DNA of 64,000 bases from assembly GCA_009746045.1 (NCBI GenBank), contig RPFO01000819.1, forward strand, positions 1,024,108 through 1,088,107. Reading direction: 5' to 3'. Under the pieces are notes generated by a model, which did no database searches, was not told where the DNA came from, and saw nothing but the letters and a program-made list of their open reading frames with translations. A program made the translations under genes and the position numbers. The number at the start of each line of letters is the position of its first letter. The first letter of the stretch is position 1. Origin of the DNA: Mesostigma viride (Eukaryota; Streptophyta; Mesostigmatophyceae; Mesostigmatales; Mesostigmataceae). Of the stretch, positions 47,815 through 59,800 are shown piece after piece.

Positions 47815-50800
47815 ATGCCTGGCTCTTCGCAACCAGATATCCGGGTGACTGGATTTCGCCTCTTTGTTCAGCAGACATGGGCGCTAGTGTGGAAAAACGT
47901 GTTGTTATCGTGGCGGAGCCCGAGAGCGACGTCGCTGCAACTTCTATCATCCCTATTCTTTATTTTCCTTGTCTGGGTCATTGATAGGGCCATCCAGGTG
48001 AGTTTGCAGCGTGCCTCGCGCTTTCTCCCTCCCAGTAGCTCGTTGACATTCACGTCAAACCTCGGTGGCAAATTCCTGCCTGTCTTTGGTCCTCTGGACG
48101 CCTCTGCAATACTCGTTTTTGGTCGTGTGTACCGCCCCATTCCACTCAATCAAAGCATATATGAAATTGCGCGCTCTGTACGCGTACAGGATGCCCGGAG
48201 TGACAACACCGGCTTTCGAGACCTGCGCAACCCCGTCCCGGCGCCGGCCAAGCAGATCCCGCTGTGCACCGACATGTGGTTCCGCGACACCAGCAAAAAC
48301 TGCTACACCCTGACCTACTCCCCACGGGGCCCTGTGACGGACCGCATCGTGGCCGCCATCGCTGCCAACAATGATCCCGTGATCCCATCCGAGCAGGTAC
48401 ACATGCCCTGCTGACATCACCGGCATTCCGCCCCCCCCCTCCTATTTTAGAAGCTGCAGGAGCTAAGATTGACATTGAAAAATGGCGCGTTATCAGGAGG
48501 TTAATAGCCTCTACACGTGGTACCAGTTCATGTACCACGGACCCCTGTCTTCATTAGTAGCGTAATGTAATTCTTGCTCTACTCCCACGGTCAGTCTTTC
48601 TCTTTTACTTCCTCTGTCAGTTTTTCTCTTTTTAAAAAATCCCGTTCCTTTCCTTTTTTGTCGCTTCGCCGTGTGGCACGGGAGTCTAGGCAGCGCCACA
48701 AGGTCGCTAACTGAGGGCTCGGGCACGCAGGGCCCATTCTTCCATGCAAGCGGTTGCCTTGGTGGCTATGGTTATGAAATGGGTTGAATCTTGGTTCCTC
48801 ATGCTAGTGGAATTGTTCCTCATTTTGCTGGGAAGTGGTTCCCATTCACTATGTATTGAACAGAGACCAGATTGGTTTGGTGTACATGGGATCCACTGGC
48901 ATCTGCCCCGTCCTTCCATGCCGTATATTGGCACAGCAAAGCACAGCACAGCACAGCACAGCACAGCACAGCACAGCACAGCACAGCACAGCACAGCACA
49001 GCACAGCACAGCACAGCACAGCACAGCACAGCACAGCACAGCACAGCAAAGCAAAGCACAGCACAGCACAGCACAGCACAGCAAAGCAAAGCACAGCACA
49101 GCAAAGCAAAGCAAAGCAAAGCAAAGCAAAGCAAAACAAAGCAAAGCAAAGCAAAGCAAAACGAAACAAAGCAGAGCAGAGCAGAGCAGAGCAGAGCAGA
49201 GCAGAGCAGAGCAGAGCAGAGCAGAGCAGAGCAGAGCAGAGCAGAGCAGAGCAGAGCAGAGCAGAGCAGAGCAGAGCAGAGCAGAGCAGAGCAGGGCAGA
49301 GCAGAGCAAGGCAAGGCAAGGCAAGGCAAGGCAAGGCAAGGCAACGCAAGGCAAGGCAAGGCAATGCAAGGGAATACAATGATGGCATTGTCTAGCGCAT
49401 ACACCGCTCATCTCTGCTCTTCGGGCCCCAGTAACATACATATAACCCGACGTATATGTGTAATAGATTAACCTATTAGTAATTATGAGATATAGTAGTA
49501 TAAGACATACTACTTGACTATTAAGTGAGACAACTTTGATAACATTACTCAGGTAGTGGACCCGTTTTGTTCAGTAGTAGCTTGACAAGGCCCACCTGTT
49601 GTGACAACTTGTCGATACCTATTTCCGGCATCTGCGTGGCCGGTGATGTCGCCAGGTGCGCGGCTTTGCGTCATACCGCGAGGTGGACGACTTCATGCTG
49701 GCGTACCCTCAGACGGTGCAGGCGGCCGTCCAGTTCTACGTGGAAGGTGCAACTAGGATTAAGTGAGTGGGTTGGATTTGGTGGGACAGCCCCCATGCAT
49801 GATTAACGACACAGGGCTTCCTTGGCAGTCATACCAACATTGATTTAAATTATCGTTTTCAGCCCGTGGGCAACCCTGGCAGATGCAGCTAGCTCGCCAT
49901 GTTATTATCCCTGTCCACTTGTGATGCCAGTTTAGCTTCTAACAGGGAGAGCTCCCTGAACGCCAGCATTGTGGCGAGCTGTTGGAGCTTCGCCCCCTTC
50001 TTGTCTCCGCCCCTACACACATACAAAAGCACAAACGCACTCAAACACTCCATTGTTGCTCATGGACTCGCAACATCGAAGGCCCCCCCCCTCCCCATTC
50101 CCCCAGACGCCCCGTTGTTGCGCATGGATTACGACAAGGCCCCTCCCCTCACCATCCCCCCAGAATCCCCGTTGTTGTGCATGGATTACGACAAGGAAGG
50201 CCCCTCCCCTCCCCATCCCCACAGACTCCCTGTTGTTGCGCATGGATTACGACAAGGCCCCTCCCCTCCCCATCCCCCCCGAACTCCCCGTTGTTGCGCG
50301 CGGAGAGAAAATAGCGAATGCATTTTCTTTCTCATTGGCAAACGGTTTTTCTGCAACCCGTCCCATCCACCTTTCTTGCTGGTGCCACGCAGGTGCGGGC
50401 CGCTGTAAGGGTGTGTGTGTGTAAAACCTAAAATGGGTGTGTGTGATCTAATGGGCGTGTCTTTAATCTCATGCGTGCCCCCACATCCCTCTGTCTGCGC
50501 CTGTCTGTCGGTGTTTGTCCGCGTCTGTCCGCCTCTTTGTGCGCCTCTTTGTCTGCCTCTGGCTACGCATATGGATTTTACTCCGTCCTGCTGGTGCCGC
50601 GCAGCTACGGGCTTCAGACCAACTCGACGGGCGTGTTCTTCCGTGGCGTGTTCCAGGATAAGAACCTTGACGTGCAGGTGAGGATAGGGACAGCCGAGCC
50701 GTGCAGGTGCGTGGTTTGCCCTGTCTAGCAATCGCACCGAAAAGCTCGCGAGGGTGTGACAACCGAGCCATGCAGGTGAGGGGTAGATTTGGCATCTTGC

Positions 50801-53800
50801 GCCCTTTTTCCTGGCCACCATGCTGGTTTGCAGCCCATGTGGCATGCCGTATTGGGCTTGAGAGCGCCCTTATGAGAGGCGCGTCGTGTTGGGGTTGATG
50901 CGGTCGTGAGAGGCAAATTGTGTTGGGCCTGAGACCGCCCTCGTTAGAGCGCTTTGGAAACTCCTATAGGTGACGCGAGTCTTCTGCACCAACGCGTTGA
51001 TGCTGGTCGGCTAGTCCGCTCAATGCGGTGCTGCAGTGACTAATGCATCCGCACACCATCTGCGCCTCTCCCTTGATGACTTGTAGCCATGCTTCCCTGT
51101 TCATGCTCGCCCGTATGTGCGTAGAGCGCTGCGGAATCCTGAGAGTAGTCCTGAGAGTAGACGGAGCCTTACCATGTGGCTCAAGGCATTAGGATCTTGT
51201 GGACTTGCATCTTTCCAAATGTGGACTTATGCCCCATGCTCATCACCTCATCCCTGCTATTTTCCCCGCCCGTTTTTTTCCTTTCTCATTATCTGTTTCT
51301 CCCTTCTCCTCCTCCCTCTCCCCCCCCCTCCCCCTCCCCCTCCCCCTCACTTGCAATCCCTTGCGTTACGCATTGGCTTCCGTCCCGCCACCTGGTACCT
51401 TGTTCCTCTCCCTCCCATCAACCAGGTGCCCATCCAGGTGGCGCTTGAGCGCGAGGTCACCCGCCACCTGGCGGGCAATGCCTCCCTCGGCTGGGACGTG
51501 TCCACTGTCGAGTTTGCCCACCCGGCGTTCGACACCTTCTCGATCGTGGGCGCCATCCTGCCCATGTTTCTATTTGCGGCCGTCATGTTCGGGTTTGTCG
51601 TCCAGCTGAGCGCGATCGTGGCGGAGCGAGAGAACAAGCTGCGGCAGGTGAGGGCGTGCATGCATTTGTGGGGGCGGCATGGTGGGGAAGGGAGAGGGTG
51701 GGGGAGCATGGCGGTTGTGAGGTGGATGACATCAAGCGGTGGCAGGTGAGCGCTGCCTGCTTGTGGGATGAGGAGGTGGGCGGAAAAAACAAGCTGCAGC
51801 AGGTCCGTGCAAGACGAGGAGGTGGGTGTCCAAGCAATTAAGGTATGGCATCCCTCCCTCAGTGAGGTGACAGCTATGTGACTTCAGCTACTCGCAACAT
51901 GAGGTAATGTAAAATCATGTGTAGTAGGTCTGTTTGTTCGGTCGCATGCGTGCGTGGAGGATTCGGTGTAGGCCACCAGTAAAAATCTGTGGAGCTTCCG
52001 TCTGTGTGTGCACATGAAAGGGCATGCCATGTGCACTCTCGTCTATGGACATTCTGTCGCTATGCACACACTTGTGGCCATGCAGGAATTGTGGATGTGC
52101 ACAAAATATTCTCTGGTTCAGGTGGGCCTGACGAAGATCTAAAAAGTATAGGTTACTGTAACAGGACCCTTCAATATGAATTGGGGGTCTCTCTTGGCTG
52201 GCATTGCGTGCCCAGGCGATGCGCTCCATGGACCTGAAGCAGATGTGGACTTACATCACGGTGTCATGACCCATCTAATGCAACGCATTTCGTTTGTTTG
52301 CCCGCGTGGCGTGCACAGGCCATGCGCACCATGGGCCTGAAGCAGTCGGCCTACTGGCTGTCGTGGGCACTGTGGGAGATGGTCCTCTCCTTCATCTCCT
52401 CCATCCTCATCATCATCTTCGGCCTCATATTCCGGGTAAGGCCACGGTATGGAGCTCGGCTTGTCCCTCGAACCTTGCTCTCGTTAGCCTTGTTTTCGCA
52501 GGAACGTTGGTCATCGTTCTAGTTGTGATGATCGCTGCTACGTGTGCAATTGAAACCATTTACTTTCCCTGTAAATTTGGAATTGTTTGGAAATAAATTA
52601 ACGATGTATTTGAGAACGATGACGGTCTGGTTGAATCTCTTGTTCCTTTTCTTTTCTAAGGACATTATCGAACGGGGGGACATGCTTTAGCCTAGGAATC
52701 AACTAAGCCCAACCGATTATGGCAGGCAGGTCTGCATATGCTTGTGCGAAAGGAAGGTCATTGGTTTGCAAACAATAATTAGAAATGCCTTCATCTTAAT
52801 TCCTACGAAAGCAGCATGCCATGGCACGTTAGGGCCAGCCCATGTCTCCACCTCCTTTGGTTCCATACCGTTTGGCCCGTGGACACCGCAACGTGCCTGC
52901 GGCCACCGCGTCTTTCATGTGCATGCACCGGGGACCCCAAACATGTGTCGGGGGTGGACCTTTCCCAGTGGCCTCTTTCTTGCCTGTGCTTGGCGCGATT
53001 CTTTGGTTTTTCTGTATGGCTACTTTTGGTCTTCTAATCCCACACTCAAGTGGTCCCTTGCAGGGTGCCATGACCAATCTGCAACGTGCCCGTCGATCAC
53101 TGATTGGGTTTGCTGTTTCCCCTCGTGTACTCTATTGTTTCGTTGCATGCGTGTTCCCTGTGGGCGCGCAGTTTTCCCTGTTCAGGGACAACTCGTTCGG
53201 CTTGCTCTTCTTCCTCTTCTTCCTCTTTCAGATGGCCATGGTAAGCGCCGCATGCAACCCCTGGGTCCTTGGGGGCCTGCGCAATTGGCATACAGCCATG
53301 AACCACCCTGGTAGCAGCACCCCCCCGGAACGTTTTGAATATCGTGAATGTGTCGGTCATGAAAGTAGTAGAATAAGTTCTAAAAGTAGTATAATTTTCA
53401 ACGTTTCCAATATCGAGAATTTGTTGATCATGAACCAAAGTTTATAGTAGTATAATAGACATAAGCAATGAGCCATGGCACACCGCCAAGTTGGCATTGG
53501 CAAAGGTGCCAAGGCTGTACTCAACCAGCCATGTGCTGATGTTTTACGTAACTAGGGGACATGGCAGGCCGCGCTCTCATCGACCTCGTAGGCAAACTCG
53601 TCTCGTTTGGGTGGGCTCCGTTGTGTCCTCTGTGCAAGGCGTAAGAGGCCTTTGGCGCGCCGCAAACCGTCTGTACCCCGTGTCCATGGTTGATGCATGG
53701 TTGTCATCGTGGCGGACTTGGCTTACTCCAAATGCGCACCGGGGCATGTTTAGCGTTCCGATCCGTTTCGCGGGGACTGCAAGTCTCTTCTGCTACTAAC

Positions 53801-56800
53801 CTTTACAACCCCTCATCACCATAAGACCGTGCATGGCGCTCATCAAGATACTCTTTTGGAATACTCACGCCTCTGCCTGACCACTCCATGGCCTGGCCCC
53901 AGAACTTTCTTAGTCTTAGAATCTTTGCCTTGAAATCTGCTACAAAAATCTTCGTGTCCATTTATCCTGGTGCCCCCCAGTGGCGCATCACCTTGTGCCC
54001 GGTCTCACGGCCCCTGTCCTAGCCGGTTTGCCAAAACACCTGTTTGTCTCGTCTCTTCTCTTTCTGCTGCCCATCGGTTGCTTTGTCCCCAGTCGAGCAT
54101 CGCCTTCTGCCTGGCCTCTGTCGTTCGCAAGTCCTCCACCGCCACCACGGTGGGATTCTTCGTCTACATCCTGGGCTTCATCCTCCAGCTGGTGGTCGCG
54201 TTCGGCTTTCCGTACAACGACCAATACGACGGCTACTGGCGGATCATCATCTCGTTCATACCGCCCGCACTGCTGGCCAAGGTGGGGTTTTGCTGGGCGG
54301 TGGGCGGCGTATGTCCGCTGTCTTGCTTGGCAGCTGGAACCATGCTTCCTACTGTTGGCTATTGACGTGTACTCATCTCATTCATCTCGTCCAAGGTGCT
54401 GCTGGCCAAGGTGGGGTGCATGTGGGGAGTGCAGGTCGGTGCTCGAAGTTTGAAGCGCTTGTCTCCCTTGGAAGCATATTTTTTCCGTGTAGATGTCATT
54501 GAATTGACAGTGGTCACATCATGCGTGTGCATGTTCGTGTGCGTTTTTGCATGATTGTGTTTTTGTGTGTGATTGTAGGGCCTGAACGACCTCGGGGAGG
54601 CCACGTCAGTGTCCACATATGGCGGCATCGACTGGCAGGACAGGGACACCTACTGCCTGCGCAACCCACCGTTTGGGGACGGATGCCTCTTCACACTGGT
54701 GGGTGCTGGCACGCGCGCGCTGTAGCACCCCCTCTAGTCGCGGGCACAAGCACAACGTAGCAGTTCCACCGGTGCATTGCCAACTTCTATTTGACAAACT
54801 GGCTTGCAGTCCGCCAGGTATGCTCCTTGGCAGGGCTGTCAGCAATTTCATCCTGGGTGCTATTGCTACGGCTTGGCAATAAACCCTAAACCCCTTAGTG
54901 AGCAGGCGCAGTGTGGGGCTGGTGGGGGTGCCGCATGCTGCCACTGGTGCAGACCTCTGCGCAGGGACGTTCATGTTAACTTCACTTATGACTTAAGGGG
55001 AGGTGGCACCCCAAAAACCTTAAAAATTTACCTATGCTAATATCACTTGAAATTCATTTGCACAATGCTAAGTTATGATTGTGGGCACTAAATAACATCT
55101 CTAGTGAGTTGTCCATGCACTTGTTGGGGGTACTACCCCCATATATACGCCAATAATGCGCTATATATAGCAAAAGACGCTAATTAGGGCTGGGTACGCC
55201 CCAGTCAATGCACACATTTATTTGCAAAACTGTCTGCAGCGTTTTTAGTTCCCTGAGTTTGTAGCTTGCCGAGCTATTTACATCATGGAAAGGGCTAAAC
55301 CTCGAACAGTTATTAATTTCCCCGCAAAACCACCCATTTTTTACCGGACATTGGGAATAGCTTTTTATAAACACGTCAAAAAGATACTTTTTTCTGCAGC
55401 GAAAATCCGTCTAACAGGGGGACAACTGTCTTCCAAGTCCCAGGTCATTCCGACAAGTCTAGCTCAAGTTATAAAGTTAAACGTGCTAAAACCTGAACAT
55501 AAGCTAAAGGAGGTTTTTCTTTGTACAAGGCCAGTTAGGCATGATGTTTTCCATCCAAAAAGCCTGAAAGCATGCCCTACTCGATCACAAAACATAAGCA
55601 AACAGCTAGGCACCTCATCTGCCCTCACCTGCCCTCAGCATGGCCAACCTTGCCAGCCCAAGCATAGCAACACGATCGTTAGGCATACATGCCAAGAGAG
55701 CATACACAATAGTCAACCCAAGGTTACCTTGTAAACTTCATGATTAGAACTCAGCAAATCTATGACCAAAAGCACATATAAATAACTCTAGCACACTGAT
55801 GACGACACATGCTCACGGTTTGGGGTCACTGTGACACGCACTGATGGGTTCCCTAGACGACCACCTGACAGGCGCTAAGGACCACTCAGTAACCAAGTTA
55901 GTACAATTACACTTTACATGCCATTCAACATGCATCAAATACATGCTGAATATGTTATGAAGCACAAAGGGGTGGCCACACACCTCATACACCTTCACCC
56001 TCCCTCGAGCATGGCCAGATATATAAGCATGTGAATAGCAATAATGATGATGGCACTAAAATGCCTAACCAGCATTATCTATGTTTCTCCCAGGTTAGAG
56101 TGTAAGGTTTATGCCAACCAAGCTAATCAACACAGCAACAACTCCTTCACTGCCCTACCTGAGATGGGCAACAAACTGGAACTATGGAGGGCAAGGAACC
56201 GAGGAGATCATGGCATACAAAGCTTGCATGCAGTCAACCTTGTCAACCATGGTTGGCTCAGCACATCGCAGTCTTTTCACATCATCATATCAAGGGAAAG
56301 CTCAAATAAACCAATGGTGGCAGCTATCTACATGCAGTCACACAAATGCAATATCTCCAACATGATCGTCAATAAAACACTTCCTCCCCTGCACGATAAA
56401 ATGGAAAGAAACCATTGGCGGCCCTCCAGCGCATGAGCGCTGTGATGCCGCTGCGAAGAGAGGGTGCGTCACTCTCACACAACAAGAAGCGTCCATACGC
56501 ACACCATCCTTGCCAGAACACGCTTTATGAAATGCCTTAAACCTTCCCGAGAAGCTATAGGCTTGGACTGAAGCGGCCCTGACCACGACATCAACGAAAA
56601 CAATCTAAAGCTGCCAGGTATTCGGCAAGCAACGGCGAGCTAGCTGGCGGAAACTGCCCAAAAAGAACGCAAAAAACTTCGAACGATGAGCTCATAGAAG
56701 AAAGAACTGATAGCACATAACATTCGCGACAAATCTATACATTGCCCTCGCAGATCCCTCGCTCAGGCGCGCAACAACGGCCGTTCTTCCATGGAAGGTT

Positions 56801-59800
56801 CCGACATGCACTGCGCAGGCCTGAAGAATTACTTACCGAGAATGGCCGAAAATGTAGCAAAAAGCACCAGTTCGGTTTGGAATTCAATGCTACCGATATT
56901 AATGCATCCTTCACGGTCAAAAAGCCCCCCCAAACTGCGAATTTACTGCCGCTATCACGAATTCTATTTTATTCCGCGCGACCAAAAACTGCAGTTTGCC
57001 CCCCATGCCGATGGCAGTAAAAGAAAGCAGCGAGATTGTAAACCAGCTACTTGCCGCCACAAACCAACATCATTAAATCATCGTCTTCAACATTCGAGCA
57101 ATTTTTTTGCATTTCTCTAGCCCTACATTGCTAGTTTCGCCTAAACGCAGTCGCCATGGCCACTTCCGCAAGGGGTGCGCGCACGGAGCACCCACTTTTC
57201 ACGGTACGGCCGGTCCCGCGAATTTTTTCGCGCGGAAAATATTCGGCGCGCCACGTCCCCTTAAAAGCCAGTTTCCGCATGCCTCTTTTCAGAAGCCGTC
57301 GCATGGCCCCCCGCGCGATGGATCGATGGGGTGTCGCGGTGATGGTTTCGGGGGATGGATCGATGGGGTGTCGCGGTGGTGGTTTCGGGGGATGGATCGA
57401 TGGGGTGTCGCGGTGATGGTTCCGGGGGATGGATCGATGGGGTGTCGCGGTGGTGGTTTCGGGGGATGGATCGATGGGGTGTCGCGGTGGTGGTTTCGGG
57501 GGATGGATCGATGGGGTGTCGCGGTGATGGTTTCGGGGGATGGATCGATGGGGTGTCGCGGTGGTGGTTTCGGGGGATGGATCGATGGGGTGTCGCGGTG
57601 GTGGTTTCGGGGGATGGATCGATGGGGTGTCGCGGTGATGGTTTCGGGGGATGGATCGATGGGGTGTCGCGGTGGTGGTTTCGGGGGATGGGTCGATGGG
57701 GTGTCGCGGTGATGGTTTCGGGGGATGGATCGATGGGGTGTCGCGGTGATGGTTTCGGGGGATGGATCGATGGGGTGTCGCGGTGGTGGTTTCGGGGGAT
57801 GGGTCGATGGGGTGTCGCGGTGATGGTTTCGGGGGATGGATCGATGGGGTGTCGCGGTGGTGGTTTCGGGGGATGGATCGATGGGGTGTCGCGGTGATGG
57901 TTTCGGGGGATGGATCGATAGGACATGCTTCTGGTGGGCGGTTGCCAACTTGCCATGCAAATCTACAGGCCTGTACATGATGCCCTGCCCTTGCTCCCCC
58001 CACCATGCGACCCTCTTACGTCGCCATGCATCGCGTGCCACCCTTGCTCTCCGCCATTGCCCCCTCACCCCCATCTCTCTCCCCCTGCAATTCTTCCCCC
58101 CCGATGTCTCTCCCCACCAAATCTTTTTCCACCCCATATTGCCCCCCCACACTGGCCCCAATCTTATTTCTCTCCCCCCAAAATCGTCCTCAACCCCATC
58201 TCATCCACCCCAACGCCAGGCCAACTGCTACCGCTGGCTGATCGGCACGTGGCTCGGCTACTTTGTCGCCGCCATATACCTGGACAACGTGATGCCGGAC
58301 GAGAACGGCATCCGCCGGCCGTTCTACTTCTGCCTGACACCACGCTTCTGGTCGCGCAACGGGGGCAGCACCGCCGTGCAGGGTGAGCGGCGCATGGCTT
58401 AATGCTTCCCTTGGCAGCCCGCGAGGGGGATGGATCCGTTTCCCTAGGCCTGACAGGGCCAGCCGATTTTACTTGCGGGCTAAATATGTGCACGCGAGTG
58501 CTTGGCCTGCCGATTGCAGGTTGGCTAGTTGTGCGCATGATTGAGTGAGATGCGGTCGCGACTTGCACATATATTAATCACATGCTTTCCAGCAGCGTCT
58601 TTCGTTTGGGTGCACCGGAGCATATGGGGCTGTATGCCTGTTTGTCCTGGTACGTTTTTTTCTGACAACTCTACACCTTCACGTACAGCCCCCTTCCCCC
58701 CACCAGGCGGCCTTTACTGCAGCTGCCTGACCATTACTATCAGAAACTGATGCTACGTTAAAGCTATGCCATATGACGTGCATGCACACCCTGTGACTAT
58801 TCTGGCCTTCTGGCCTGCCTGTTTCCCCCATTCAGCAGCCAGGGGTGCAGCTTCCTGTTTTTGCCTCCACTTGATTGGTCTAGTTTTGGAACATGCCCAT
58901 CTTGGCGCGCCGCTTTTGTATGCCACCCCCCTTTCCCCCCCATCAGGCAGCCTTACTATTGCTCAGCTACCCAAACAAACTGTAACTATTTTTCAGAATA
59001 CTGTATTTACGGCGCATGACTCACAACGCGCGCGCATCTGAACGTGCCACCCCCTCCTCACCACCAGGCGGCCAGTGCTGCAGCTGGCTGACCCCTTCTT
59101 CGATTGTATGTGCATGCACTCCTCGTGGGCCATCCCACGTTTCCGTGCCATCTCCTTCCCGCCAGGTGGCAACTGCTGCAGCTGCCTCACCAACTGCTTC
59201 CAGAAGACGATGCCGGAGCCCCCGGAGTCGGAGAAGGACGTGGACGTGGCGGCCGAGGAGGAGCGGGTCAAGTTCGGGGGAGATATGGCAGCCGCCACCA
59301 TCCAAGTGCGCGGCCTGCACAAGAGCTTTGGGAAGTACCGCGCTCTCAAGGTGAGCGCTGGGATGCCTGATGCCTGGAGCATGGAGTGGAGCATGGAGTG
59401 GATACACGGATGCGAATTTCCTTGGCAAAAGCTATAGAAAATACTGCGCGCTCAAGTTGATTCTGCGGTGACAGGAAGCCAGTAGGAGGTAAATAGGGTT
59501 GTTTCATTTACCCGCACAAGAACTTTGGAAAATACCGCACATTTAAGGTGGGTGCACTGTGGCAGTGGATAGGCATAGGTTGGGGGTCTGTGGCACAAAA
59601 GCTATTTGGATAGTACCACGCCCTTGAGGCGAATAAGCCGGTGGCAGTGGAGGCAGGTCCGTTCGTGTGGGGGAGTGGTTGGGCTGTTGTTGCATGAGAG
59701 TGGTCGTGTGAGAGCGGTCTTGGCAAGTTCTTGGCATGTAGCTGGGGTGAGTAGGCAGCTTGCAGAAAACTGGCGGCATTGAATGTCTGCTTCCTGTCCG

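Larger units (their letters stand above)
47815..59350 (+). other. ABCA-B transmembrane domain and linker (exons 1-11)
   Basis: Exon 1: QQTWALVWKNVLLSWRSPRA, then helix 1 (LQLLSSLFFIFLVWVIDRA). Exons 2-5 form an outside loop with Cys-containing segments and AYPQTVQAAVQFYVEG..YGLQTNSTG. Exon 5 has AILPMFLFAAVMFGFVVQL and AERENKLRQ, continued by exon 6 AMRTMGLKQSAYWLSWALW, the coupling-type segment. Exons 6-8 bring LSFISSILIIIFGLIF, LLFFLFFLFQMAM and GFFVYILGFILQLVVAFGFP. Exon 10 has WLIGTWLGYFVAAIYLDNVM and RRPFYFCLTPRFW. Exon 11 is Cys-rich (NCCSCLTNCF), then acidic (ESEKDVDVAAEEE), then enters the NBD at IQVRGLHKSFGKYRALK. Confidence 0.8.

Noticed and set aside
48744-49471. KQSTAQHS- and LLCSAL-type proteins on both strands
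   Set aside because: Translations of a stop-free pentamer array inside ABCA-B intron 2.
49656-49746. ABCA-B exon 3 ending at the GT of 49747
   Set aside because: The phase would not fit the exon 4 frame YGLQTNSTG; the donor at 49763 (GTGAGT) fits and is a better site.
55126-55140. Palindrome-like GGGGGTACTACCCCC, also seen at 30222
   Set aside because: Two short GC-rich matches in different introns without shared flanks are not enough to define an element.
55285-56436. Two methionine-started frames (149 and 130 codons) in the TTAA element
   Set aside because: No recognisable motif, low-complexity drift and no neighbour support; kept only as interior content of the element.
57107-58161. GDGSMGCRG- and HRSIPRNHH-type proteins, and a CRISPR-like look
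   Set aside because: A 37-bp minisatellite without spacers; the units are contiguous, so it is not a CRISPR array, and the frames are artefacts.
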